From positions 62,001-126,000 of the forward strand of contig JADJYJ010000017.1 of the NCBI GenBank assembly GCA_016719785.1: a stretch of 64,000 bases of DNA. Reading direction: 5' to 3'. Below the pieces are notes generated by a model that had not been told where the DNA came from, did not search any database, and was given only the letters and a program-made list of their open reading frames with translations. Position numbers and translations under genes: made by a program. Of this stretch, positions 1-9,005 are shown in pieces; positions within the stretch are counted from its first letter, which is position 1, and each line of letters starts with the position of its first letter. Source of the DNA: Candidatus Amarolinea dominans (GTDB taxonomy: Bacteria > Chloroflexota > Anaerolineae > SSC4 > Amarolineaceae).

Positions 1-2149
1 TCTGCACCTGGCCCTGCCGACCGCCGCCCCTGAGCTGCACCGCCTGCCCTGGGAACTACTGCACAACGGCCAGGAGTTCCTCTGCCTGGACACCCAACAA
101 CCCACCAACCTGCTGCGCACGCTGCGTTTGCCCGCCGGCGGCGGTGTCATGACGCCCTTGCCGGTGCCGGTGCGCGTCCTGTTCGTTCTGGGCGGAGATT
201 TCGGCGATGCCGCCTTGCAGGAGGGCGCCGGTTTCCTGGCGCTGCTGCGTCACCTGCGCACGCCGGACAACCTGAGCATCAACTCGCGCGTGCTGGTCAA
301 GGCCAGCCTGACCGCGCTCAAGGACGGGGTGCAGAGTTTTCAGCCGAGTGTCATTCACCTGATCGCCTCGGCCACGCTGGACGGCGCGGGCCAGCCTCGG
401 ATTTCCCTGCCGGATCGCTTCAACCGGGCCGCGGTTCAGCAGCATAGCGCGCTCGACCTGGTCAGGACGCTGCGCGAAGCCTGCCCTGGCGCCAGCCTGC
501 CGCTGCTCTCGCTGCACCTGGGCGCGGCGCGCGCCGAGGTGGCGCCCCTGCTCGCCACGCGCCTGGTGGCAGAGGGCGTGCCCCTGGTGGCCGTTCTCGC
601 CGGCGATTTGAGCAACTACGCGGCCCGGCTCTTTGCCCGTGGCGCATACGAAGCCCTGTTGAGCGGCCAATCGTTAGCCGTGGCTTGCGCAGACGGCCGC
701 CGCGCCTTTCGGCAGATGGGCATCAGCCCGCAAGCCTGGGCCGGCCCCCTGCTCGTCGCCAACGCCGCCTCGTCGCTGACCCCGGTCTTTGCTGACGCCA
801 GCCTGGCACGGCAGCTCGCCGATCTCGACCTGCAGTACCGCCAGTCCAACAGCATCTTCTGCGACCGCTTCCAGCTTTGGGACAGCGCCACCGCGGCCTT
901 CCTGGGGCGCGGCGGCGCACGCATCGCCGCGCGTCCCGATCGGCGCACCGTCCTGGCCGTCGAAGTCACCGAACCGGACCAGGGCTTGGTCGCGCCCCGC
1001 TTCGGCAAGACCCGTTTCCTGGAAGAGCTGGCGCGCCACGCCTTGCAGGACAACTACGTGCCCATCGTCTTCTCCCTGCCGCCGGGCGCGGACGTGCCCA
1101 AGACGCTGCTCGACCTGGCGCTCAAACTGGTCGGCAAGATCATCGAAGTGCGCGCCTGGTTTGGCCTGCCCCGCCTGGAATTGCCGCGCGACAGCGAGGT
1201 GGTCAAGCTCAACCTGTTGCACCGCGGCCAACAACTGCCGGTCGCCACCTCCACCTACCAGACCGGCTTGATCCGCCAACTGATCCTCGCCGCGCTGACC
1301 AAAGATGATCTCGACACCCTGATCTTCGATCATTTTCGTGAGGTGCATGACGCCCTGATCGCGCAGCCAGCCGCGGACCGCGTGCAGCGGCTGATCGAAT
1401 TCTGCGACACGCGTCTTGAATTTGGCCGGCTTTTCGGCCAGATCGCGACCATCAACCCGGCCCGGTTTGCCCAGTTCGAACCGCTGCTTGGCGCGGCGAT
1501 CAAGGCCGGGCCGGGTCTGCATCCTTCGATCCAGGAACAGTTCAACCTGCTCAGCGCGCCGGCCTACAACGCGCCGGGCCTGGTGGCCGCGGCCCTGCGC
1601 CTGGACCTGGCCGCGCTGGCCGCGGCCAGCCGCCTGGCCGGCAACAGCGCTCAGCGCCGTCTCCTGCTGCTGCTCGATGATCTGCATCGCTTCGACGAAC
1701 CGATCGTGCGCGATCTGCTCAACACCCTCATCACCAACCGCGGCCTGGCGCTGGCCGAAGACCCGGAACCGCTGCCCGTCGTGCTGACCTTCTCGAAGGC
1801 AGGCGTCGCCAACGAGGCCACCGATGGCGTCATCCGTAGTTTCCTGGGCCGCGTCTACGTCATGCACCAGGAACTCAAATCGTTCACCGACATCGAAGCG
1901 CGGCTCGCCTACACCCAGTTCCTTTTCTGGCGCAGCCTTTACCCCGACCCTGACCAACTGCCGCTGGTCGTCAGTCACCAGGCCAGCCCGGCCGACGTGC
2001 AGACCTTCTTCGAGCGCCTGGCCGCGACCGTCGGCGGCGCGCCCTCGCGGCTGTTCAACAACGACCCATTCCTACAAGTCATCGAAGAAGCGCAGGCCGC
2101 ACAAATCCTGGAAGAGGTGCAGGATGACCTACTGCTCGGACGAATCTAG
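1..2149 (+). CDS. CHAT-like/NTPase protein, 5'-truncated by the window edge
   Basis: The open frame enters from the left edge (first full codon at base 2), so the N-terminus is missing. The first residues include LPWELLHNGQEFLCLD, the typical PWELL segment of CHAT (caspase-HetF-associated with TPR) peptidase-like domains, followed by PVRVLFVL and a VIHLIASA segment. In active CHAT domains the last is usually an H-x-x-GHG motif, and a later NAC(E)S segment supplies the Cys. Here those places read IASA and LHLGAARAE, so both catalytic residues look absent. From about base 930 comes an NTPase-like half: a degenerate P-loop (APRFGKTR) and a Walker B (LLLLLDDLHRF, near base 1665). Inference: a pseudo-CHAT signalling or scaffold protein. 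It lies upstream of a STAND ATPase and a second pseudo-CHAT gene. Confident in CHAT homology and truncation; function unknown. Confidence 0.72.
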   Translation, partial: LHLALPTAAPELHRLPWELLHNGQEFLCLDTQQPTNLLRTLRLPAGGGVMTPLPVPVRVLFVLGGDFGDAALQEGAGFLALLRHLRTPDNLSINSRVLVKASLTALKDGVQSFQPSVIHLIASATLDGAGQPRISLPDRFNRAAVQQHSALDLVRTLREACPGASLPLLSLHLGAARAEVAPLLATRLVAEGVPLVAVLAGDLSNYAARLFARGAYEALLSGQSLAVACADGRRAFRQMGISPQAWAGPLLVANAASSLTPVFADASLARQLADLDLQYRQSNSIFCDRFQLWDSATAAFLGRGGARIAARPDRRTVLAVEVTEPDQGLVAPRFGKTRFLEELARHALQDNYVPIVFSLPPGADVPKTLLDLALKLVGKIIEVRAWFGLPRLELPRDSEVVKLNLLHRGQQLPVATSTYQTGLIRQLILAALTKDDLDTLIFDHFREVHDALIAQPAADRVQRLIEFCDTRLEFGRLFGQIATINPARFAQFEPLLGAAIKAGPGLHPSIQEQFNLLSAPAYNAPGLVAAALRLDLAALAAASRLAGNSAQRRLLLLLDDLHRFDEPIVRDLLNTLITNRGLALAEDPEPLPVVLTFSKAGVANEATDGVIRSFLGRVYVMHQELKSFTDIEARLAYTQFLFWRSLYPDPDQLPLVVSHQASPADVQTFFERLAATVGGAPSRLFNNDPFLQVIEEAQAAQILEEVQDDLLLGRI

Positions 2150-2323
2150 GAGAGCGATTGAAATCGCGCCTGATGGGCGCACCGCCGGGCGTCCACGCAG
2201 GTGGACGCTCGGCCGGTCGGCGCAGGCCGACCTTGCGGCGGCACGCCCCTTCGCCCCGAATTCATTCGGCGGCGACCTTGCGGCGGCACGCCCCTTCGCC
2301 CCGAATTCATTCGGCGGCGGCCG
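2150..2323. repeat. Gene-junction palindromes and a 45-bp tandem duplication
   Basis: Two perfect hairpins with the same GCAG loop sit at 2189-2208 (8-bp stem) and 2215-2232 (7-bp stem). They are followed by an exact tandem duplication of a 45-bp unit (2229-2273 and 2274-2318) ending six bases before the downstream ATG. The unit is in frame with the next gene and would read through as a 15-residue repeat if an upstream start (2201) were used. I judge it intergenic repeat DNA, because the conserved-looking protein begins at 2324. Confidence 0.7.
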
Positions 2324-5300
2324 ATGAGCGCCCCATCCACACCGCTCGCCACCATCCGCGCGCGGCGCCTGGGCGATTTCAGCGACGAAGCGCTGCTCTG
2401 GCTGGCCCTGCCGCCGGTCTGGACCCTGCCGCTGGCCGCCTGGTGCGAATTCCCGGCCGGCAAACAGCCGCTGCCAACCATCTTCGCAAACGCCGTGCGC
2501 ACCGGACTCGCCCTGAGTGACGCCCCTGCTCGATCAGAGATCAGAGATCAGAGACCAGAGATCGGGTTCGTGGGGGACGAGAGTTCCCCGGTCTCCGGAC
2601 TCCAATCTCCGGACTCCAATCTCCATCCTCCCCCAAAATCCCCTGACCTCAGCGGCTACGACCCCGAGATGCTGGCTGACCTGGGCCTGGCGCCGCCGAC
2701 CTCTGCCGCAGTCGTGACTTTCTGGGCCGCGCCCGGCATGCGCAGCGACATCTTGACCCGCACCCTGGCCGATCGTTCGGCCGGACAGGCCGCGCTGCGC
2801 AGGTCCGCGGGCCTGATCGGCGAACGCATCCGGCGCTTCCCTGAACCTGCCACGGTTCCCCCGGCCACCCGGCGCTGGGCCGAACTGGCCGCGCCGCTGG
2901 CCAAACAGCCCGGCGACGCGGCCAAACAGCTTGGCAACGCGGCCGCAGCACTCGACCGGCGGCTGGAGGCCCTGCTGATTCCAGGCAAGGGGGATACCGG
3001 GGGAGATATCAAGGGGGATACCGGGGGGGATACTAAGGGGGATACCGGGGGGGATACTAATGAAGCCCTGCGCTGGATCGAAGCCGCCGCGCCGTTGGCA
3101 GAGCTGTTCGGCGGTGAAATGCTGGCCGCGGTGCAGCGCGCCGGCGCTCGACTGGAGCTTTTCCACCGCCGCGACTTCGACCGCCGCCACCTGGGGCGCT
3201 TCCTGGAGCGCGCCGAGCAAATGCAAGCCTTCGATGATCTGCTGGTCAGCCCGCCTGACGAGTGGGCGCTGCACTACGTCGGCCTGGGCGGCGTGGGCAA
3301 AACCATGCTCGTGCGCCATCTGACCCTGCTCTTGACCGACGACGAGCGCTTCAAGGGCCGGGCCGCCTGCGCCCGCGTGGACTTCGATCACCTCAGGCCC
3401 GAATACCCCACGGCCGCTCCCGGGCTGCTCCTGGAGCGCCTGTCAGCCGAACTGGCCCTGTACGGGCAGACCCGCGCCAGCAGCCGCGCGTTCGAGCGTT
3501 TCCGCGACCGCGTCAAAACCCTGCACGAGGGCATGCTGCCGCCCGTGTTCGGCGCGCCGCTGCCCCTGCCCACGGACGATCCCAAGTTCCTGGATGTGCT
3601 GGCCGTGTTCATCGAGGCGCTGCGCACCCTGCCGCAGCCGGTGGTGCTCATCCTCGACACCTGCGAGGAGCTGGCGCGCATCAGCGCGGGCGGCGAAGTT
3701 CCCCTCAACGTGCGCGCCACCTTTGCCATCCTGGAGCAGATGCAGGCCCTGGCGCAGCGCGCCGGCGTGCAGGTGCGGGTCATCTTCTGCGGCCGGCGGC
3801 CACTGGCCTCGGCCGGCGCGGGCTGGCAGTGGCCCACCGCGCAGCCCCTGCCCCCGCGGCCCTACCTGCGCCTCCATGCCATCCGCGGCTTCACCCACGA
3901 TGAAGCGCTCACTTTTCTCACCGCCCGCGCCGGTGTGCCCGCGGAGCCGGCTGATCGCATCGCCGCCATCATCGAGCGCAGCCCGGAGTACGGCCGCCTG
4001 GAGGGCCTGATCTTCACCGATCCCGGCCGCGCGCCGGCCGATGTGCCGCGCTGCAGCCCCTTCGACCTCGATCTGATCGCGGCCTGGGTGCGTGAGGCGC
4101 CCGGCCTGGACGCGCAGACGATTCGCAGCGCGGACGCGGATCAGTACATTGACCTGCGCATCATGGGCCGCCTGCAGCCTCGCGCCCTGCGCGACCTCAT
4201 GCCGACCGTCGCGCTCCTGGGCCGCTTCGACCTCCCCATGCTGGCCGCAGCAGCCGGCGACCCGGCTGCCTCCCAGGCTGCCGCACCGCCGCCGGGGACC
4301 GAACTGGCCGTGCCGCAGCCCACCCCAGGGGACGCAGTCCGCAGCCGCTGGCAAGACCTTTTCGACGCCCTGGCGCGGCAGGAGTGGATGGACCACCAGG
4401 ACCCGTTCCTGGAAGTGGACCGGCTGCTCCTGCCCAAACTGCGCGCCTACTTCATGCGCCGCGACGAAGAAGCGCTCGACCTGGCCGGCCACCGCGGCGC
4501 CGCGTACCTGCGCGCTCTGACCCTCGCCGCGCCGACCGACGCGCTCAGCACCACGCACCTGGACAACGCCCTGCGTCTGCTCCTGTCCGACAACCCGGCC
4601 GCTGCGCCGGCCTGGTGGGCGCAGATCGAAGAGCGCTTTGCCAACCCCAGGGATTGGCCCTGGCTGGAAACGGTGTGCGACCGCATCCTGGCCCGCGGCG
4701 GCGCGGTCGGCGCGTTCCGGCCCAGCGGCTGGTGGCGCGGACAGCCGCTCTCGGCCGATGCCCAGGCCGAATGGGAGGGGGACCGCCGCCGCCTGGCCGC
4801 GGAAGGTCGCCTGGACGGCAGCGACACCCCGCTGCGCGCCGCGGTGCTGGCAACTTACAACGCCGCCCTCCTGCATCTGCGCCGGCCGCGGGACCTGCAC
4901 GAGCGCTGGCAAGAAGCCCTGGCGATCCTGACCGCAGCCGCCGCGCCGCCAACGGCTGTGGACGAGGACGCGCCGCGGCGCCTCCTCACCCTGCGCGCCG
5001 CGGCCGGCTGCCTTGCCACCGCGCCGGCCGATCTGCCCGCCGAACCGCGCGCCGCCTGGCTGGAACGGCTGGCCGGCCTCATCAGGCCCGATCAACCCAC
5101 CGATCCCCAGGCCATCGCCGCACTCCTGGCCGCCGCCGAAACGGGCCAGGCGCCCCTGGCCGACCTGCTGGCCGCGGCCGGCGCGTTGTCGCAGGCGCTG
5201 CCGCTGGAACTGCGCACCTGGGCCGCCCTGCTCACCGCGCGTGAGCTGGCCGGCCGCGATCAGCTGACCGCCGCGCTGGCGACTGCCCGCCAGGCCCTGG

Positions 5301-5605
5301 AGCTGGCGCGCCTTCCGGTTCCCATGGGGTCCGATTTCACCTGGCTCGATTGGCTGCCGCCCGCCGACCTCAACGCACGGGTCCGGCTGGAATTCAGTCA
5401 GTTGGCCCATCCGGCCCTGCTCTCGCCCGCCGACGCGCTGGCCGAGATCGGCGCGCAGCCGCCCAACCCCGGCACGCTGGACGCAGACCGCCTGGGCGCA
5501 AAGCTGCTGGAACTGCACGCGGCCAGCGCCGCGGCCAATCCAGACGCCTACGCGGCCCTGGCCCTGCCCGTCGCCGCCAACGCCGCACGCCGCGGCCATT
5601 CATGA
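2324..5605 (+). CDS. STAND-type NTPase of the CHAT cluster
   Basis: 1093 aa from ATG 2324, chosen over the in-frame start at 2201 because the intervening sequence is a tandem DNA repeat. Residues about 315-330 contain a good P-loop (VGLGGVGKTMLVRHL), followed about 120 residues later by a Walker B (VVLILDTCEEL) and then FCGRRPL, an order typical of STAND/NACHT-like signal-transduction ATPases. The C-terminal half is Ala/Leu-rich helical sequence resembling degenerate TPR. Residues about 70-101 are encoded by a dispersed GATC-type repeat and residues 222-245 by three 24-bp units (GDTGGDTK-like), so the segment before the ATPase is low-complexity and probably disordered. The stop at 5603-5605 lies just before the next frame, which continues helical repeat-like sequence, so a frameshift joining the two is possible. 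Role inferred: ATP-switched sensor working with the flanking pseudo-CHAT proteins. Confidence 0.7.
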   Translation: MSAPSTPLATIRARRLGDFSDEALLWLALPPVWTLPLAAWCEFPAGKQPLPTIFANAVRTGLALSDAPARSEIRDQRPEIGFVGDESSPVSGLQSPDSNLHPPPKSPDLSGYDPEMLADLGLAPPTSAAVVTFWAAPGMRSDILTRTLADRSAGQAALRRSAGLIGERIRRFPEPATVPPATRRWAELAAPLAKQPGDAAKQLGNAAAALDRRLEALLIPGKGDTGGDIKGDTGGDTKGDTGGDTNEALRWIEAAAPLAELFGGEMLAAVQRAGARLELFHRRDFDRRHLGRFLERAEQMQAFDDLLVSPPDEWALHYVGLGGVGKTMLVRHLTLLLTDDERFKGRAACARVDFDHLRPEYPTAAPGLLLERLSAELALYGQTRASSRAFERFRDRVKTLHEGMLPPVFGAPLPLPTDDPKFLDVLAVFIEALRTLPQPVVLILDTCEELARISAGGEVPLNVRATFAILEQMQALAQRAGVQVRVIFCGRRPLASAGAGWQWPTAQPLPPRPYLRLHAIRGFTHDEALTFLTARAGVPAEPADRIAAIIERSPEYGRLEGLIFTDPGRAPADVPRCSPFDLDLIAAWVREAPGLDAQTIRSADADQYIDLRIMGRLQPRALRDLMPTVALLGRFDLPMLAAAAGDPAASQAAAPPPGTELAVPQPTPGDAVRSRWQDLFDALARQEWMDHQDPFLEVDRLLLPKLRAYFMRRDEEALDLAGHRGAAYLRALTLAAPTDALSTTHLDNALRLLLSDNPAAAPAWWAQIEERFANPRDWPWLETVCDRILARGGAVGAFRPSGWWRGQPLSADAQAEWEGDRRRLAAEGRLDGSDTPLRAAVLATYNAALLHLRRPRDLHERWQEALAILTAAAAPPTAVDEDAPRRLLTLRAAAGCLATAPADLPAEPRAAWLERLAGLIRPDQPTDPQAIAALLAAAETGQAPLADLLAAAGALSQALPLELRTWAALLTARELAGRDQLTAALATARQALELARLPVPMGSDFTWLDWLPPADLNARVRLEFSQLAHPALLSPADALAEIGAQPPNPGTLDADRLGAKLLELHAASAAANPDAYAALALPVAANAARRGHS
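2532..2625 (+). repeat. Dispersed GATC-rich repeat inserted inside a CDS
   Basis: The segment runs from GATCAGAGATCAGAGATCAG through GGGTTCGTGG to GGTCTCCGGACTCCAATCTCC. The same modular sequence occurs in intergenic DNA at 23517-23742 and, reverse-complemented, at 24718-24900. Here it is translated in frame as a charged, Ser/Pro-rich stretch in the N-terminal part of the STAND protein. Confidence 0.8.
2987..3058 (+). repeat. Three 24-bp in-frame tandem units
   Basis: Units at 2987-3010, 3011-3034 and 3035-3058 encode KGDTGGDI, KGDTGGDT and KGDTGGDT. The last two are identical in DNA. The length is a multiple of three, so copy changes would preserve the frame. Confidence 0.85.
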
Positions 5606-5636
5606 CGCGACGCCTCCGCTCTTCGCCGCGCTGGCC

Positions 5637-8165
5637 GTGGCGCGCGCCGAGACTGGCGCGGTGGACGAGGCCATCGAAGCCCTGCGCCAGGCGCAAACCA
5701 CCGCGGAAAGCGCGGTCAACCTGGCCGGGCAGCGGGCCATCCTGGCGGCGCGGCTCGCCATCGTGCGCCAGTTCCGCCTGCGTGATGTGGGTCTCGGCGC
5801 GGACATCGGATCAGGGCTGGTGTCGCAGACCGTTTACCCGGAAATTCAGCCGCAGCTCCTGGCGACTGCGGGCCTGGCCGCGCCCGGTGCTCAGCCCGTC
5901 GCCATCCTGGCTGACGCGGCCCATGCCTGGTGGCGCAGCCGGCCCGTGCGCAGCGCAGACGATCTGCAGGCCGCGCTGGCCCTGCTGCCGGCCTGGACGC
6001 CCGGCCCCGACACGCTCGCCAACCCCACCTTCGACGAGGCCTCGCGGCTGTTCGACGAGCAGGAACGCATCTACCTCGATCAGCAGTGGCCGTCGCCTGC
6101 CCCGCGGCGCGGCGATTCGGCGCCCTGGCGCGCTGCGGCTGCCTGGCAAAAGGCCCATCCGCACGAACCGGTGCAGGCGCTCATCCTGCACCTGCGCAGC
6201 CTGGCCCTGACGCCCGCCGCAGCCGGTGCGCCCGCCGACCTGGCCGGTCGCGTGGGCATTCGCCGCGCCGCCCAGGTTGCCTGGGACGAGGGCGAGCTGC
6301 TGGCGCTGCGGCTGCCGGAGCGCGCCATCGGCATCCTGCAGCAGGCGGCCGCCTGGGCCGAACAGGCCGGCGATGCGGCGCTCGGCTTCCGGGTGCAGAT
6401 CACCCTGGCCCTGGCCGCGGCCTGCGCCGGGCAGCAGAAAACGCTGGAGCAGGCCCTGCAGGGGGCAAAGGCGCTTTTCCCGCGGCTGCCGTTCGTCAAC
6501 CTGTCACTCCTCAACTGGGACGACCTGACCGTGGCTGCCCAGGACGGCGACATCGTGCGCGTGGGCGGCCTGATGAACAAGGCGCCGCGTTGGCCGCTGG
6601 GCTGGCAGCCCTGGCTGGTGCGCGCCATCGCGGCGCAGGCGGCGCTGCTGGCCCTGCAGGAGCGGCCGTCAGGCCTGAGCGGCATCCTGGAATGGGCGGC
6701 CAGATCGTTCGGCGTCACCGCCGACGACAAGACCGTCAGGCTGCCGCCGGAGCTGGAGGCGCTGCGGTCGCTGCCGGGCAAAGCCGCGGACGAACCGGCG
6801 CCCTCTCCCCTGCGCGCCTGGCTCGGCAAAATCTTCAGCGCCAACAACCTGGTCATGATCCTGGGCATGGCCATTGTCGTCGCAGTCGGGGGCGGGATTT
6901 ACTGGCTGTTCAACCAGGGCCTCACCTGGGCCGCCCGGACCCTCGGCATGCCGTCCGACCAGGAAATCGGCACGCCGGCGCGCATCGGCCTGACCCTCGC
7001 CACGCTGTTCGTCATCGGACTCGCAGCGCAAATCCCGGCTCTCCTGCGCCGTCAGTTCCGCGTCCGCAGCCGGCCGCAGTTGACCCTGCGCCTGACCGGG
7101 CCGACCGACGCTGCGTCGGCGCCGACCTGGCGCAGTCTGCCGCCCGTGGAGATGACCTACTCCCGCCTGACCTGGCGCTGGGTCTGGCGCTGGCCGTTCA
7201 TCATGGCTCAACGCACGCAGTTGGCGCAGGCAGCCAGCCCGGCGGCCGCGTTCACCGCGTATGGCGGCGGCGCCGAACCGCTGCTGCCGACCGAAATCCA
7301 GCAGAGACTACACGAAGATCAGGCCCTGCTGCAGCGCCGCGCCTGCGACATGACTGTGGACGTGGAGCCGGGCCTGGCGCAGTTCGGCTGGGAGGGCCTG
7401 GTAGTCGCCGCGCTGAAGGATGTCAAGCAGCCGCGGGAAGCGCCGCTGCGTCTGCGCCGCGTGCTGCCCGGCGCTCAGCCGGCCCCGCAGGATGAGCAGC
7501 CGCTGCCCGTCGTCGTGGCAAGCCTGGCCGACGGCTTCGAGCAGCAGGAGATGGCGCAGCGGGCCTGGGAGGCCAGCCAGAAGGCCGGGATTGCGCTGAT
7601 GGTCGGCGGCCTGGGGGAAGGAATCGAGCGGCCGCCGGAGCCTGCGCCGACCGTGCTGCACTTGCAGGCGGCGCCGATGCGGGCGACGGCCGGCGTGCGC
7701 CTGAAGCTGAGCGCCGCGCAGCAGCTGATGGCGCAGAGCAGCTTCTACCAGGCGGAGCGCGGCCGCACGCTGGCGGTGGAGGACCTGCCCGCACGCTTCG
7801 AGCGCCTGCGCTTGGTCATCCTGCAAGCGCCGGCCCTGGGGCAGACCGATGCGCGCAGCGAGGCCGATTACGAAGAAGCGGCGCTGCTGCGCGAGCTGGC
7901 CGCGGTGCTGTTTCTCAAGGGCGTGCCCTGCATCGTGACCATCCCGCCGCTGCCGGCGGAAGTCGCCCCCGCGGCGCTGGCCGGCCTGACCGCCGCGCTC
8001 ATCCGCCTGCACAAGGCGGGCGGGCTGGACGCAGAACGGCTGTCAGAGGCCATGCTGGCCGCCGTGCGCCAGGCCCGTCAGGATGTCGCCGCCGCCTTCG
8101 GACAAAATGCCGCAGCAGGATTCGAAGCAGCATGGGATCTGTGCTTGTACGCGGGAGGTCATTGA
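5637..8165 (+). CDS. TM-anchored pseudo-CHAT protein with helical repeats
   Basis: 842 aa from GTG 5637. The frame stays open upstream past the stop of the preceding gene (DATPPLFAALAVARAETGAV), so the true start may be earlier or the two genes may be one frameshifted gene. Residues 1-390 are TPR-like helices. Two membrane segments follow (about 403-425, NLVMILGMAIVVAVGG; about 450-470, IGLTLATLFVIGLAAQI). The C-terminal 270 residues follow the CHAT order: LAQFGWEGLV (for PWELL), VLHLQAAPM (for the H-GHG segment), LRLVILQAPALG (for the NAC segment), then an Ala-rich helix and a closing DLCLYAGG. The catalytic His and Cys are absent. I infer a membrane-tethered, catalytically dead CHAT module in the same operon as the STAND ATPase. 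Export and topology are not certain. Confidence 0.62.
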   Translation: MARAETGAVDEAIEALRQAQTTAESAVNLAGQRAILAARLAIVRQFRLRDVGLGADIGSGLVSQTVYPEIQPQLLATAGLAAPGAQPVAILADAAHAWWRSRPVRSADDLQAALALLPAWTPGPDTLANPTFDEASRLFDEQERIYLDQQWPSPAPRRGDSAPWRAAAAWQKAHPHEPVQALILHLRSLALTPAAAGAPADLAGRVGIRRAAQVAWDEGELLALRLPERAIGILQQAAAWAEQAGDAALGFRVQITLALAAACAGQQKTLEQALQGAKALFPRLPFVNLSLLNWDDLTVAAQDGDIVRVGGLMNKAPRWPLGWQPWLVRAIAAQAALLALQERPSGLSGILEWAARSFGVTADDKTVRLPPELEALRSLPGKAADEPAPSPLRAWLGKIFSANNLVMILGMAIVVAVGGGIYWLFNQGLTWAARTLGMPSDQEIGTPARIGLTLATLFVIGLAAQIPALLRRQFRVRSRPQLTLRLTGPTDAASAPTWRSLPPVEMTYSRLTWRWVWRWPFIMAQRTQLAQAASPAAAFTAYGGGAEPLLPTEIQQRLHEDQALLQRRACDMTVDVEPGLAQFGWEGLVVAALKDVKQPREAPLRLRRVLPGAQPAPQDEQPLPVVVASLADGFEQQEMAQRAWEASQKAGIALMVGGLGEGIERPPEPAPTVLHLQAAPMRATAGVRLKLSAAQQLMAQSSFYQAERGRTLAVEDLPARFERLRLVILQAPALGQTDARSEADYEEAALLRELAAVLFLKGVPCIVTIPPLPAEVAPAALAGLTAALIRLHKAGGLDAERLSEAMLAAVRQARQDVAAAFGQNAAAGFEAAWDLCLYAGGH

Positions 8166-8270
8166 AAAAGAGGTTTCCATCCGCCTGTGGTAAAACCAAG
8201 CTCATCGAGCATCTCGCTCAGCCATGATCAGGTCGGACAGCGGCGCAAATGAATCGCGAGAGCGTGTGGC

Positions 8271-8834
8271 TCAGAGCGCAGACGGCGCCCGGCGGCGGAG
8301 CAGGCGCCAGACCAGCCAGGCCACCGCCAGCACGATCAGGAGCATCAGCGCGGGCACGATGATCGCGGTGAGCGAGACGGTCACGGCGATGACATCTTCG
8401 GCCGTGCTGATGATCGGGTTGCCCAGCCCGGCCGTGGTGGCGCTAACCACCGGCCGCACCGTCGCCTTGACCGCATGCACACCGCCGGCCAGGAGCAGCC
8501 CGCAGGCCAGCGCCAGCACCGGATGCACATCGCTGATGGTGTGACTGCTGGCCGCGAACAGGACAGCCCCGGCCGCGGGCCGCACGAAGGTCTGGATGGC
8601 GTCGTTGATGTGGTCAATGCCCACGATCTTGTCCGCCAGCACCTCGATCGCCAACAGCACCACAAGCAGCCCGATAATCCACGGATTCTCCAGCGTGTCC
8701 CACGGTGAACTCAACGCAATCAAATCGGTGAAGCGCGCCAGCAGCGCCACCGTCAACAGCGGCACATACGCATTCAACCCGGCCGACGTAGACAGCCCGA
8801 ACGCCGTCAAGATATTAGAAATCGCCTCGATCAT
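8271..8834 (-). CDS. DUF4126 family membrane protein
   Basis: 187 aa, start ATG 8834 with an excellent GGAGGTGA ribosome site. It has about four to five hydrophobic segments, an N-terminal LTAFGLSTSAGLNAYVPLL stretch and a VLADKIVGIDHINDAIQTF loop, which I recognise as the DUF4126 pattern (integral membrane proteins of unknown function). It is transcribed opposite to both neighbours, so it is monocistronic and convergent with the pseudo-CHAT gene. The tail ends in Arg-rich RLLRRRAPSAL, presumably cytoplasmic. No catalytic motif is seen. Confidence 0.8.
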   Translation of the reverse strand: MIEAISNILTAFGLSTSAGLNAYVPLLTVALLARFTDLIALSSPWDTLENPWIIGLLVVLLAIEVLADKIVGIDHINDAIQTFVRPAAGAVLFAASSHTISDVHPVLALACGLLLAGGVHAVKATVRPVVSATTAGLGNPIISTAEDVIAVTVSLTAIIVPALMLLIVLAVAWLVWRLLRRRAPSAL

Positions 8835-8911
8835 ATTTCACCTCCTGGCCGCATTATAAGTGCAAATTGGCATCCGCTCAACAATCTGTTCATCGTTCCG
8901 CCCCATCGCCC

Positions 8912-8940
8912 TTGCCTTCACAAGTCAGCCATGATATACT
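8912..8940 (+). promoter_or_regulatory. Putative sigma70 promoter of the M1 peptidase pair
   Basis: TTGCCT (8912-8917), a 17-base spacer, then TATACT (8935-8940). It lies about 65 bp before the start at 9006 and is divergent from the DUF4126 gene. Confidence 0.55.
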
Positions 8941-9005
8941 GATCGCATCAGGGCTTCTGACAGACCGAGCAGAATGATCGCACGCAACTGGAGCCTTTCG
9001 CCACC

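Noticed and set aside
674..1978. Long minus-strand open frames opposite the CHAT, STAND and sugar-binding genes
   Set aside because: They are antisense shadows caused by high GC content and codon bias; compositions are low-complexity and no family motifs occur.
2201..2323. N-terminal extension of the STAND protein
   Set aside because: It would be encoded by a 45-bp tandem DNA repeat and has no ribosome site; ATG 2324 is more plausible.
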